Shown here: positions 55,472 through 64,000 of the stretch, one piece after another
Numbering within the stretch: the first letter of the stretch is position 1
Layout of the letters: each line of letters opens with the position of its first letter
Source: Ulvibacterium sp.
Lineage (GTDB): Bacteria > Bacteroidota > Bacteroidia > Flavobacteriales > Flavobacteriaceae
Assembly (NCBI RefSeq): GCF_028285715.1
Contig: NZ_JANQOO010000017.1
Coordinates: 620,001-684,000, forward strand
DNA length: 64,000 nucleotides
Reading direction: 5' to 3'
Program-made: the position numbers and the translations under genes
Notes under the pieces: model-generated
The model's database searches: none
The model's input: only the letters and a program-made list of their open reading frames with translations
What the model was told of the DNA's origin: nothing

Positions 55472-55675
55472 GCTTTGTTTTAGATCTTCAAAAGGGTAAA
55501 CCGATGTTTTTTGAAAAGGTTACAAAAAAGTTCAAATTTCTTTAAGGTACTTCTTTTGGACAAAAGAAAGCAGCTTAAGGAAAGGCTTTCCCCAGGAAAC
55601 GAAGCAATAAAGAAGTTGATTAAGCGATAAAAAGATGCTCTTTGCAAAAAAGGATTCTTCACCTATACCCATAAA

Positions 55676-55702
55676 ACTAAAAAGCCACCGGTTCGGTGGC
55701 TT
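55676..55702 (-). terminator. Intrinsic terminator after the M61 peptidase gene
   Basis: AAGCCACCG (55682-55690) pairs with CGGTGGCTT (55694-55702) around a 3-nt loop. On the minus strand it is followed by a T-rich run. It lies about 25 bp past the peptidase stop codon. Confidence 0.8.
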
Positions 55703-55726
55703 CTTTAAACTACAATCCTTCTTAGG

Positions 55727-57598
55727 TTAGCCCTTTAACCATGCTTTCCGTAATTCTTTCTTTTCAGGGGTCACATTTTCCATGGGTACAATAGTCTCTA
55801 CCTGCAATACGGGAGTTCCTACCTTTCCTTCCAAGGTAATTTCCTCCTCCCCGCGTTGCACAATCATCTTGATCTCCGTTTCCGGGCTCCACTGAAAACT
55901 TTGCCCGATTATTGGCCGAATGGCTTCAAGGTTGATAGAAGTATCGTTGATACTTTTTATAACATCCCCGCCCTTGGCACCCAAGTCATTGAAGAATGAG
56001 TTCAATTCTATGCCCCTTCGGACAAAGATGGAATTACCCTCGGATTGATTAACGTCTATAAAAGGCACCTCCCCATTCAGAAAATACCCTGATTCCTTTT
56101 CAAGGGTTTTGATCGTTAGGCCCACCTTCGCCAAATACTTCCCGTAATCTATCGGCGTATCTCCGATAACGTGGATGTCAAAAAATGCACGCATTTCCGG
56201 ATAGGTCATCGCAACGATTTCGTCAATCAATTCATCATCTTTAAAAGGTGTCATTCCCCCGTATTTCTTTGAGAGCTCCTTCATTAACCATAATACCCCT
56301 TTTTCCCCATTACTTTTTTCTCGTAACATAATATCCAATACCATATTGATCAATGCGCCCTTCTCATACACATTGGCGTAGTTCTTCTTATAGGGTTCCT
56401 TAAGAATGTTTTTGCTCATTTTGGTAAAGGACATTGCATCATCATAGGCTTTGGCATTGTTGGCCTTGTCCATCATCCTTTTATAAAACTCCTCCTCATT
56501 TATTAACCCCTGCTGAATTTGAAAGATATTGGCAAAGTATTCGGTAGTACCTTCATACATCCACAAATGCTCTGACATTTTTGGATTATTAAAATCAAAA
56601 TATTGAATTTCCTCGGAATGTATGTTCAGCGGTGTAACAATATGAAAAAACTCATGGGACACTACATCTACCATGGCCTGTTCCAAACGGTCCTGGGAAA
56701 TGGTCTCGGGTAAAACCACTACAGTGGAGGTATGGTGTTCCAGAGCCCCGAAACCCGTTGCGTCTGAAGGATCCATGGTGGATAGATACAGCAAAATGTT
56801 GTATTCCTTTGTACCATCAATATCGCCCAGAAAAGCTTTCTGGGCCGTCATCATCTCTTCCATGCGATCTTTAAGGGTTGAAGCGGTGTAGGTTCCATTT
56901 GGGGAATATACACTGAGTGTGACCTCAATATCCTTAATTTGAAAAGTTTCCGTATTTGGTTGTGTATATTGAATAGGGCTATCAATGACTTCAAAATAAC
57001 GGTTGGCGGTGAACACATCTATGTTAGGGACCGAACTTTCATTAATTTTTTCTTTAAGGGAGGTAGTAGCCTTTAGACCGGCCGGCCTTGTAATCGTGAT
57101 TTTGTAAGGTATCTCCTTCAAACCATTGAAATAACCTACAAAGCCGTGGAGGTTAAGAACAAAGTTTGCATTCCCCAAAATATTGGTGCCCGCAGGTGAG
57201 AAAACGGCATCCTTGACCTCGTTTTCCGTGTCATAGGTATCGTTGACGTAGTAGGTTATCCTATCCAAACTGCTTGCATTTGAGATGTTCCAAGTATTGT
57301 CATCGCTCTTGCTGACGTTAAGCTCGTTTCCCTTATAATCCAACGCCTTAAGGCCTTCCACAAATCTGCCGTAATTGTCTTCGCTATAGGTTCCCGGAAT
57401 TATCTTTGGAATATAAAAGGATACCATATCCTCCTGGAACGCCCCGGGATCTATAGATACCAACACCTTATCGTCATCAACATTTACAAGATCTATTGCT
57501 ACGGCCATAGGTGTTTTTTCTGCGGTTATCAATGCTTTAGAGGAGCCGCAACCATAAACTGCCATTGCAAAAAAGAATACTACAATCGTGTTTTTCAT
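55727..57598 (-). CDS. M61 family metallopeptidase with PDZ domain (lipoprotein)
   Basis: M61 peptidases (glycyl aminopeptidase type) remove N-terminal residues using zinc. The 623-residue protein has a lipoprotein signal with Cys17 (VYGCGSS), an N-terminal beta domain (about 25-230), the catalytic domain with zinc motif HEFFH at 315-319 and a candidate third ligand in YEGTTEYFAN, and a PDZ domain near the C-terminus (about 510-600). It would sit in the periplasm attached to a membrane. It is a single gene, divergent from pyrH, with its own terminator. Confidence 0.92.
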   Translation of the reverse strand: MKNTIVVFFFAMAVYGCGSSKALITAEKTPMAVAIDLVNVDDDKVLVSIDPGAFQEDMVSFYIPKIIPGTYSEDNYGRFVEGLKALDYKGNELNVSKSDDNTWNISNASSLDRITYYVNDTYDTENEVKDAVFSPAGTNILGNANFVLNLHGFVGYFNGLKEIPYKITITRPAGLKATTSLKEKINESSVPNIDVFTANRYFEVIDSPIQYTQPNTETFQIKDIEVTLSVYSPNGTYTASTLKDRMEEMMTAQKAFLGDIDGTKEYNILLYLSTMDPSDATGFGALEHHTSTVVVLPETISQDRLEQAMVDVVSHEFFHIVTPLNIHSEEIQYFDFNNPKMSEHLWMYEGTTEYFANIFQIQQGLINEEEFYKRMMDKANNAKAYDDAMSFTKMSKNILKEPYKKNYANVYEKGALINMVLDIMLREKSNGEKGVLWLMKELSKKYGGMTPFKDDELIDEIVAMTYPEMRAFFDIHVIGDTPIDYGKYLAKVGLTIKTLEKESGYFLNGEVPFIDVNQSEGNSIFVRRGIELNSFFNDLGAKGGDVIKSINDTSINLEAIRPIIGQSFQWSPETEIKMIVQRGEEEITLEGKVGTPVLQVETIVPMENVTPEKKELRKAWLKG

Positions 57599-57727
57599 TA
57601 TTAGTGCTTTTACAATCTATTCAATACTTAACTACATCGTTTTTAACATGTTGCAAGAATATAAAATATACTGCAGCCACACACTATTATTATGAAATAA
57701 TTAGGGTAGCGACCGCCAAAAAAGTGA

Positions 57728-58486
<759 letters not shown>

Positions 58487-58526
58487 CTTGGTTCAATTTT
58501 TGTTCCAGCATTAAAAATTTCACAAA

Positions 58527-59081
58527 ATGAACGAAGAAGTACAGTTTATACTCGAAGCAGCAGAAGAGGGAATGGGTGCGGCAATTGCGCATTTGGAAAA
58601 AGAGTTTATCAAAATCCGGGCGGGAAAGGCCAGTCCGGCTATGCTTTCCTCGGTCATGGTGGAATATTATGGCTCGCAGACCCCTTTGTCCCAAGTATCC
58701 AACATCAACACACCGGACGGTCGAACTATTTCCGTACAACCTTGGGAAAAGAGCATGCTACAAGAAATTGAAACGGCCATTATGAATGCCAACCTCGGCT
58801 TTAATCCTATGAACAATGGTGAAATGATCATCATTAACGTGCCTCCATTGACCGAGGAGCGCAGGAAGCAATTGGTAAAGCAGGCCAAATCGGAGGCCGA
58901 GCACGCCAAGGTGGGGGTACGTAGTGCCAGGCAGGAAGCCAACAAGGAGGTGAAGGGTCTCGATGTTTCCGAAGATCTACAAAAGAACGCCGAATTGGAC
59001 ATTCAGGAACTTACCGATAGTTATACCAAAAAAATTGACGACTTTCTCCATGCCAAGGAAGCGGAGATCATGAAGGTTTAG
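58527..59081 (+). CDS. frr: Ribosome recycling factor
   Basis: RRF splits post-termination ribosomes together with EF-G. The 184-residue protein shows IRAGKASPAMLSSVMVEYYG, the block TPDGRTISVQPWEKSM, PPLTEERRKQLVKQAK and the long helices of the family, and ends DDFLHAKEAEIMKV. It follows pyrH in the same direction and completes the short operon. Confidence 0.97.
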   Translation: MNEEVQFILEAAEEGMGAAIAHLEKEFIKIRAGKASPAMLSSVMVEYYGSQTPLSQVSNINTPDGRTISVQPWEKSMLQEIETAIMNANLGFNPMNNGEMIIINVPPLTEERRKQLVKQAKSEAEHAKVGVRSARQEANKEVKGLDVSEDLQKNAELDIQELTDSYTKKIDDFLHAKEAEIMKV

Positions 59082-59158
59082 GTTTTTCAGGTGCACTTCC
59101 ATTTCCTGGTATTCCTAGCGCTTCATGCAAGCTAGCAGATTGTAGAACTTGGTCTTCT

Positions 59159-59734
59159 CTAGTCGTCCATCTCCTCCACTTCTTCAAATAGAATACGCAA
59201 TATCCGCTTTGGACTATCAAATCCCAAATGGTCTATTGGGTAATTATAAATTCGTATTACCATTTCGTTTTCGGAAAAATCATTTCGTAAATCATACCAA
59301 CTTACTTTACGCATGTCCTTGTACTCATTAACTAATGGAAAAGGAATCGACGCGATTATTTTTTTTGCTTTTTCACTTTCCGCAACGGGTAATTCAATAC
59401 CGTGATTTTGAAAATAATAGTTTGATTGGTTTACTATCGACGGTTCCCCGTATTGCTCCACCATTTTTCCATAAAATCCATCAGCGTCATCCAAATACAG
59501 CCTAAGTCCGAAGCTTTTTATGTCTTGATTTTCCGTCAAATAAAAAGAGGCATCCAAGACTGGGTACTCCAAAAAGGTTAAGGGTGGTTCAGTATTGGGT
59601 TTATAAAAATAATCACTTTCATATTCAATATCCCAGTTATCATAATCCCCAGAGGTGACTTTTCTGAAATCAAGATTTTTTATGATTTCAAAATTCCCTA
59701 ATACTATCTTTTCATCCAATTGAGAATAGGTCAT
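59159..59734 (-). CDS. Unknown protein, paralog trio copy A (lacks signal peptide)
   Basis: I do not recognise this 191-residue protein. It shares with copies B and C the blocks YKPNTEPPLTFLEYPVLDAS, FYGKMVEQYGEP, the NHG motif and YKDMRKVSWYD. Copy C has a signal peptide just before SQLDEKI; here the matching SQLDEKI follows only MTY, and in-frame TAA lies four codons upstream of the ATG. The signal peptide thus appears to be lost, so the product may stay in the cytoplasm or be non-functional. It is the last gene of the accessory run on this strand. Confidence 0.65.
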   Translation of the reverse strand: MTYSQLDEKIVLGNFEIIKNLDFRKVTSGDYDNWDIEYESDYFYKPNTEPPLTFLEYPVLDASFYLTENQDIKSFGLRLYLDDADGFYGKMVEQYGEPSIVNQSNYYFQNHGIELPVAESEKAKKIIASIPFPLVNEYKDMRKVSWYDLRNDFSENEMVIRIYNYPIDHLGFDSPKRILRILFEEVEEMDD

Positions 59735-59743
59735 GGGCCTTAA

Positions 59744-59866
59744 TTATAGGTGCTTTACAGAATTCAGTTTCGGTTGAATTTCCAATGTTTGATTATAAAT
59801 TTCCCTTATGACCATGTATTGTTCTTGATGTAATTTATCCATCAAACGCCACCAAAAAATACTCAT
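59744..59866 (-). CDS. Possible 40-residue ORF between paralog copies A and B
   Basis: An ATG at 59866 opens a frame (MSIFWWRLMDKLHQEQYMVI...LNSVKHL) ending at TAA 59744-59746. The composition is plausible for a small peptide, but no homologue is recognised and the gap may equally be non-coding. Confidence 0.22.
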   Translation of the reverse strand: MSIFWWRLMDKLHQEQYMVIREIYNQTLEIQPKLNSVKHL

Positions 59867-59917
59867 TTTTCTGACCCAACTTCCCGGCGCATAAACACAA
59901 GCCACAAAGGGTATCCC

Positions 59918-60508
59918 TTACCAATCCTTTTTGCTTTCCAGAAAAGTGATTTCAACTTCATGGGTCTCCGTATCCATAACACGATTTACAAGGTTGTTTC
60001 TAACAATAATATTTGTATCATTGGCCATATCGTTTTTTACATCATTCACCTCATACCAATTTATATTTCTCAAGTTTTTATAGTCTTTTAATTTTGGAAC
60101 AGGTAATGAGTCGTAATAGCTTTCATTAAAATTTTCAATTTCTGTAGGTATTTTGTAACCGTGTTGTTCTAAATATATTTTTGAAACGCTTACCGTACCC
60201 GGTTGACCGAATTTTTCAACCATTTCCGAGTAGAACAAGTCTATATCAAAAACTTCCAGGAATAGAACCACACTCTGTATGGAATTTTGTTCCTCTTTAA
60301 CAGCAAAAGCCGCCCTAGAAACAGTATGCCCCATAAAGCTAAACGGAATTGGGCTTTCTGTAGGATAAAAATAATTGTAATGATAACTTATACCATAGTC
60401 ATAAGAAGTATTCTGGTCAATTTTAATAAAAGTGACATTGTGGTACTCTGAAAAACTTCTGGATAAAATATTTTCGTCAATCTCCATTTCTTGAAATGCC
60501 AATATCAT
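59918..60508 (-). CDS. Unknown protein, paralog trio copy B
   Basis: The 196-residue protein is the most diverged of the three. It shares FYSEMVEKFGQPGTVSVSKI, YLEQHGYKIPTE, LPVPKLKDYKNLRNINWYEV and the aromatic block YNYFYPTESPIPFSFMG. The start MILAFQEMEIDENIL lines up with the mature start of copy C, so no signal peptide is present; an in-frame TAG lies nine codons before the ATG. It is otherwise intact. Function unknown. Confidence 0.62.
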   Translation of the reverse strand: MILAFQEMEIDENILSRSFSEYHNVTFIKIDQNTSYDYGISYHYNYFYPTESPIPFSFMGHTVSRAAFAVKEEQNSIQSVVLFLEVFDIDLFYSEMVEKFGQPGTVSVSKIYLEQHGYKIPTEIENFNESYYDSLPVPKLKDYKNLRNINWYEVNDVKNDMANDTNIIVRNNLVNRVMDTETHEVEITFLESKKDW

Positions 60509-60612
60509 TTGAAAAATTTTCTTCCAAACCGCCTAAAACAAAGAATCACACAAAAAGACACGAAAAACAATTGAGCCAAAACCAGAAAAATACTTCTATA
60601 AGAAACGACAAA

Positions 60613-60729
60613 TTAAGTGTCTGAGTACGTAATAATCATTGACTCCTCCGGATTAAATGTCAATCCGGTAACGGCTAAACCAATCGTTAATACTATTAAA
60701 ATCGGATACACCAACTTCATAATTTCCAT
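60613..60729 (-). CDS. Possible small peptide with signal or membrane helix (38 residues)
   Basis: A frame from ATG 60729 (or 60720) to TAA 60613 encodes a short peptide whose second ATG begins MKLVYPILIVLTIGLAVTGL, a good signal or membrane helix, followed by a polar tail of about 15 residues (TFNPEESMIITYSDT). It lies in the gap between copies B and C on the same strand. It may be a real small membrane peptide or a relic of a lost signal sequence. Confidence 0.35.
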   Translation of the reverse strand: MEIMKLVYPILIVLTIGLAVTGLTFNPEESMIITYSDT

Positions 60730-60772
60730 ACTTAGTTCGAGCAATATTTTAGAGTATCTTGGGTTTATTGGG

Positions 60773-61390
60773 TCATTGCATATTTTCCATATTTAAATGG
60801 GAAATCTTAATTCTAAGTTTTCGACTAGGATATGAAAAATCGTAGCCATCCTCAGGATAATTATAAATTGAAATCAAGACCTCTTTTCCGGTATTTTTAC
60901 TTTCTTTTTTATACCAACTTACCATCCTTGTATTATTATAATTCTCTGGAGTAGGTAATGGCAGGGATTCGAAGTCAGACTCGTCCAAATCATTATATTC
61001 AGAAAGTTTTTTAAATCCATGTTGTTTCAAATAATACTCGGACAAGCTAGCCGAGGATGCTTCACCATAGGTTTCGACCATTTCCCGATAAAAAAGTTTA
61101 GAGTCTTCTATATATAACCACATCCCAAACTCCTTTATCTTTCGATTTTTATCAAGCAAAAATGACGCTCCTGATATTGGCCGATTCAAAAATGTATAAA
61201 CTTTTTCGTTCCTGGGTTTGTAGTAATAATCAAAATCGAATTCGATTTCAAAGGAATCAACATCCGTTTCTAAGACTTCCCGGAAATCTGAATTCTCGAT
61301 TCTTTTAAAATCTTTACATAGAATTTTCTCGTCTAGTTGTGATTTTGCCATTAATGGGAAAAATAATATAAAAACTAGTATTCTAGTCAT
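60773..61390 (-). CDS. Unknown secreted protein, paralog trio copy C (with signal peptide)
   Basis: The 205-residue protein is the complete member of the trio: a signal peptide (MTRILVFILFFPLMAKSQ), then LDEKILCKDFKRIENSDFRE, YYKPRNEKVYTFLNRPISGA, FYREMVETYGEASSASLSEY and NTRMVSWYKKE. The product would be periplasmic or outer-membrane associated. It starts 17 bp after the stop of the glycine-rich gene, so the two are probably co-transcribed. No known domain is recognised. The repeated downstream paralogs are reminiscent of immunity-gene arrays, which is speculation. Confidence 0.68.
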   Translation of the reverse strand: MTRILVFILFFPLMAKSQLDEKILCKDFKRIENSDFREVLETDVDSFEIEFDFDYYYKPRNEKVYTFLNRPISGASFLLDKNRKIKEFGMWLYIEDSKLFYREMVETYGEASSASLSEYYLKQHGFKKLSEYNDLDESDFESLPLPTPENYNNTRMVSWYKKESKNTGKEVLISIYNYPEDGYDFSYPSRKLRIKISHLNMENMQ

Positions 61391-61407
61391 ATCCTATTCA
61401 GTTAAAA

Positions 61408-62052
61408 TTAGCAGTCAGGCACTGACATCCCAACATTTGACTCATAATCCTGTTCCTCCCCGTCCCATCCCAAAGGGATTGTTCTAGTCACTTGGCCTCC
61501 AATTTTTTTAAATTCCGCTTTTATAAACTGATCCATTTTTTGCCCTAGAACATTGACCATTGCTTTACCACAGTTTTGTTTTCCAAACCAAATTTGCAGA
61601 CTTTTAAAGGCCTTTTCAAGAGCTATGGAAGATGCTTTTTTTGCTCTGCTACCAGTAGCAGAATAACGATGAGCGGGTAAACCAAAATAATACGTTTGAT
61701 AAGATTTAGCAAGTCCAATTCCAGGGCATCTTCCCAACCTCGTCACCACATCCCATATTCCATTTACACCGGCCACGATAGTTCCTGTGTTTCCCAGTTC
61801 CGAATACTCAAAACTTCGACATGCCGTATGGCCTAGACCATCCTCCTCGTTCACAGGAATCAGCAACTCCCCTTTAGGACAATCGTCATCCCTGCTGGCC
61901 AGTCCAAAACCCTTTTGGCTATCACCCTCCTGCTTAGGGGCATGTTTTGTACAGAAACAGCCATCCTCTACCACTACCGAACCCGAGCCTTGTCGCGGAG
62001 TAACAGCACTTCCTGATACGGAACCATAACCCCCGGCCCTTGGGCCGCCCAC
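61408..62052 (-). CDS. Glycine-rich, Cys-containing unknown protein, probably missing its 5' end
   Basis: The only usable start is a GTG at 62052, inside a Gly/Pro/Ser-rich stretch, giving 214 residues. The same frame stays open for 43 more codons upstream (to the TGA at 62182-62184, encoding NPCGEVSGDINGTGGGDAPS and more) but contains no ATG, GTG or TTG. This suggests that a longer gene lost its beginning, possibly with a signal peptide. After the linker come a Cys-containing region (CFCTKHAP, DDDCPKGEL, HTACRSFEY), AKSYQTYYFGLPAHRY and a helical end. The linker DNA is very GC-rich compared with its surroundings. No function recognised. Confidence 0.45.
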   Translation of the reverse strand: MGGPRAGGYGSVSGSAVTPRQGSGSVVVEDGCFCTKHAPKQEGDSQKGFGLASRDDDCPKGELLIPVNEEDGLGHTACRSFEYSELGNTGTIVAGVNGIWDVVTRLGRCPGIGLAKSYQTYYFGLPAHRYSATGSRAKKASSIALEKAFKSLQIWFGKQNCGKAMVNVLGQKMDQFIKAEFKKIGGQVTRTIPLGWDGEEQDYESNVGMSVPDC

Positions 62053-62189
62053 GGAATTGCTAGTGCCAGGCGAAGTACCCGTTTGGGGGCCGTCCCCGCC
62101 TCCCGGGGCAGAGGGGGCATCGCCACCCCCTGTGCCGTTGATGTCCCCGGAAACTTCACCACATGGATTATCAGATTGATTTCAGTTTT

Positions 62190-62855
62190 TCAAAATTTGG
62201 CAATATTGTAGTTATACCCAATAAAAGGAATAATAAATGTCGGAGACTCTTGGAAATAAGGAGATTCTCTTGTTAGATAAATGCCCAGGCAAATTTTACT
62301 TCTCTTTATGTTATAGCCTATTAAAAGCTTGTTGGCGGAAAACTTGTAATTTCCTGTTCTCGTTTCGGTTCTAGTAATATTACCTACTTCATCAAAAAAT
62401 ACTTCTTGAGTTGTATAATCACTATTTCTGTTAAGAAGGCTAATACCTCCTCCTATAAAGGCCTCTCCCTTTCTAAAAAGTTTAAAGTAATAACTCAAAT
62501 TTAAATGATATCCCAGCATCAACCTCCTTTCACCCACAGTTTGGGAGAAATCATCTATGGAATCAGGAGGTTCGTTTACTAGTAAATCATACCTGAGCGA
62601 ACCCACTAAACCAATAGAAAAATTTTTTATGACAAATAATTCAAGTCCAATTTTAAAGCTAAAACCGGAATTTTGCCTATCCAAATTTGTAAAAAAAGCC
62701 GAATCGCTTAAACCAAGAACATTCACATTGTATATTGGAGTAATTCTATATTCTGTTCCCAAATTAAGGTGAAATTGACCACCATAGTCAACTTCGTTCT
62801 TTCTCTGAGAGCATGCCAATAAAGGTGCTATTAGCAAAAGCAGTACTACTCTCAT
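62190..62855 (-). CDS. Outer membrane beta-barrel-like protein, unknown
   Basis: The 221-residue protein has a signal peptide (MRVVLLLLIAPLLACSQ; the Cys15 could also be a lipobox). It continues with alternating amphipathic strands (FSFKIGLELFVIKNFSIGLV, LMLGYHLNLSYYFKLF, FSANKLLIGYNIKRSKICLG) and ends in Phe (YNYNIAKF), as outer membrane barrels do. It could be a small porin-like or surface protein. It ends 6 bp after the downstream open frame begins to be readable and 5 bp after the next gene's stop on the upstream side, so it is in a tight run. Confidence 0.65.
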   Translation of the reverse strand: MRVVLLLLIAPLLACSQRKNEVDYGGQFHLNLGTEYRITPIYNVNVLGLSDSAFFTNLDRQNSGFSFKIGLELFVIKNFSIGLVGSLRYDLLVNEPPDSIDDFSQTVGERRLMLGYHLNLSYYFKLFRKGEAFIGGGISLLNRNSDYTTQEVFFDEVGNITRTETRTGNYKFSANKLLIGYNIKRSKICLGIYLTRESPYFQESPTFIIPFIGYNYNIAKF

Positions 62856-62860
62856 TAATT

Positions 62861-64000
62861 CTAATTAAAATTATATTTAATAGACCTATTGTCCAATGTA
62901 TATGAGGTCCTTGACCTAACACCATATCTATTTCCAGAGTAAGTTGTAAAAACATTATGGTCATACGGGGTCTGATAAGACCTATATTCCACATAAACAT
63001 CCGCACCATTAATATTCCTCTCAAACGTTTTTTTTGGTGCCGGCCAGTTATCATACTCATATAGTGCATACAATACAAAATCACCAGATTTTCGGCCGAG
63101 ATGTTTGTTAACATTTACAACCCTTCCCTTTTTTACTTCTCTGCTACTGTACTGGGCCAACCATTCACCATCCAAGTTACACCAGGCATTATTTATACCA
63201 CAATGCGTGTAGTAATTTGATGGATTGAAATCACCTGCTGTAACTTTTTGAAACCTAATCTGAGCATTTGAGAGCCAGGAATCCTTTTTATCCCTTATTT
63301 GTATTTTCCTTATTGCAACAGATCCACTTGTAGTAACATCACCTATACTGCCACTACTACCACAACTAGCATTTTTATGATAGTTTCCGCAACCATCGGA
63401 ATCGACCTTATAAACGGCATTACGATCGGTAACTTTTCCTTTCAAATCCCCAAAAACGTCTTCCTCCTCTACATGAGAACTGACCATCTTCAACTTACCT
63501 TCGGAGTCCAGTTTAAGTCCGATGACATTTTCCTTATCGTTTTCTATATCGTAGGAGGAAACAAGGAACAACGGGTCCGAGGTATCCCCATTTTTAATCT
63601 TTTCAATATAGGGCAACAAATCTTGTTCGGATAGACCAGTAAATGCGTTAAGTGAAAATTCCGTATCCTCATTTACGTCCTTCCCTTTATTGTCTAGAGC
63701 ATTTGAATACAATAAATCGCTAAAAAACAATTTGTTAAACCTTTTATCCTTTCCGTTATTCCCGGAAAACATTTGGTCAAAATCCATTGCCGTCGCATTT
63801 AATTCATTAACTAGTTGAGATAAATGAAATATACGGTAATTTATTTGCTCATTTAAAGTAGCATCTTTTATATATTCTTTATCATACATTCGTGTTTCAA
63901 GTATCGTATCACTTGAAACTTCTAAGTCATTAACGTCATCACAGCTTAACGAAAACATAAAAATGATTACGAAAAGCAATAAAGGGGGGAACTTTTTCAT
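62861..64000 (-). CDS. Unknown lipoprotein, 379 residues
   Basis: The gene starts with ATG exactly at the right edge (64000) and appears complete. Cys20 in FMFSLSCDDVND is the lipid anchor. The first 190 residues are polar and helical; the rest is beta-rich with four cysteines (DGCGNYHKNASCGSSG and HCGINNAWCNLDG) and many aromatic residues, ending SYTLDNRSIKYNFN. The pattern suggests a secreted, disulfide-stabilised binding domain. It ends 5 bp before the barrel-like gene, so it is the first gene of this run. No family recognised. Confidence 0.68.
   Translation of the reverse strand: MKKFPPLLLFVIIFMFSLSCDDVNDLEVSSDTILETRMYDKEYIKDATLNEQINYRIFHLSQLVNELNATAMDFDQMFSGNNGKDKRFNKLFFSDLLYSNALDNKGKDVNEDTEFSLNAFTGLSEQDLLPYIEKIKNGDTSDPLFLVSSYDIENDKENVIGLKLDSEGKLKMVSSHVEEEDVFGDLKGKVTDRNAVYKVDSDGCGNYHKNASCGSSGSIGDVTTSGSVAIRKIQIRDKKDSWLSNAQIRFQKVTAGDFNPSNYYTHCGINNAWCNLDGEWLAQYSSREVKKGRVVNVNKHLGRKSGDFVLYALYEYDNWPAPKKTFERNINGADVYVEYRSYQTPYDHNVFTTYSGNRYGVRSRTSYTLDNRSIKYNFN

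Noticed and set aside
59744-59866. 40-residue ORF as a firm gene
   Set aside because: Kept only as a low-confidence feature, since length and composition alone cannot separate it from chance.

Overview
This window looks like a chromosome segment of a marine Flavobacteriaceae bacterium (phylum Bacteroidota; a Maribacter, Zobellia or Arenibacter relative is my guess). The support is an alternative complex III operon, type IX secretion (T9SS) and gliding-type proteins, PorP/SprF, a TonB receptor next to DUF4249 lipoproteins, and promoters of the Bacteroidota form TTTG-N19-TAnnTTTG. Base composition is moderately AT-rich. No phage, insertion sequence, CRISPR array or rRNA was seen; there is one tRNA. 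Product names come from motif and family recognition by eye, without database searches.

Layout. 1-12.5 kb: a respiratory operon read leftwards, actA-actB-actC-actD-actE-actF-coxB-coxA, which takes electrons from quinol through multiheme cytochromes to an A1-type cytochrome oxidase. It ends in a strong terminator, followed by a partial DUF2807 gene cut by the window edge. A SPOR-domain gene diverges from actA. 13-17.7 kb: infB, nusA and rimP (leftward), with a leader holding a terminator-like hairpin and a short leader ORF. 17.8-20.5 kb: a CPA-type antiporter and small unknown genes. 20.9-31 kb: a T9SS/gliding-type cluster with a 1784-residue adhesin carrying a type B sorting domain, PorP/SprF, a PorE-like OmpA protein, two small unknown proteins (one resembling a receiver that has lost its phosphorylation site) and a LytTR response regulator. 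Its upstream region has a paired 9-bp direct repeat with LytTR-like geometry. 31.1 kb: tRNA-Gln. 31.5-41.7 kb: a DUF2723 membrane protein, a thioredoxin-fold protein without cysteines, a metallophosphoesterase, CutC, a glycosylasparaginase, DNA polymerase I and a minimal T9SS-sorted protein.

41.8-48.5 kb: a TonB-dependent receptor with three tandem DUF4249 lipoproteins and a lipocalin-like lipoprotein. 48.8-52.2 kb: rplM-rpsI-rpsB-tsf. S2 (rpsB) has an acidic linker and a C-terminal helix-hairpin-helix domain, and a similar domain ends ActC. 52.2-55.5 kb: an ECF sigma factor, a membrane anti-sigma-like protein with HEAT-like repeats, and two DUF4097 proteins. 55.7-59.1 kb: an M61 peptidase, then pyrH and frr. 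59.1-64 kb: an accessory region on the minus strand holding a lipoprotein, a barrel-like protein, a glycine-rich protein that seems to lack its 5' end, and three paralogous unknown genes downstream of it.

The most interesting unexplained features are the candidate LytTR site before the adhesin cluster, the paralog trio and its truncated neighbour, the shared helix-hairpin-helix tails, the cysteine-free thioredoxin, and the attenuator-like rimP leader.
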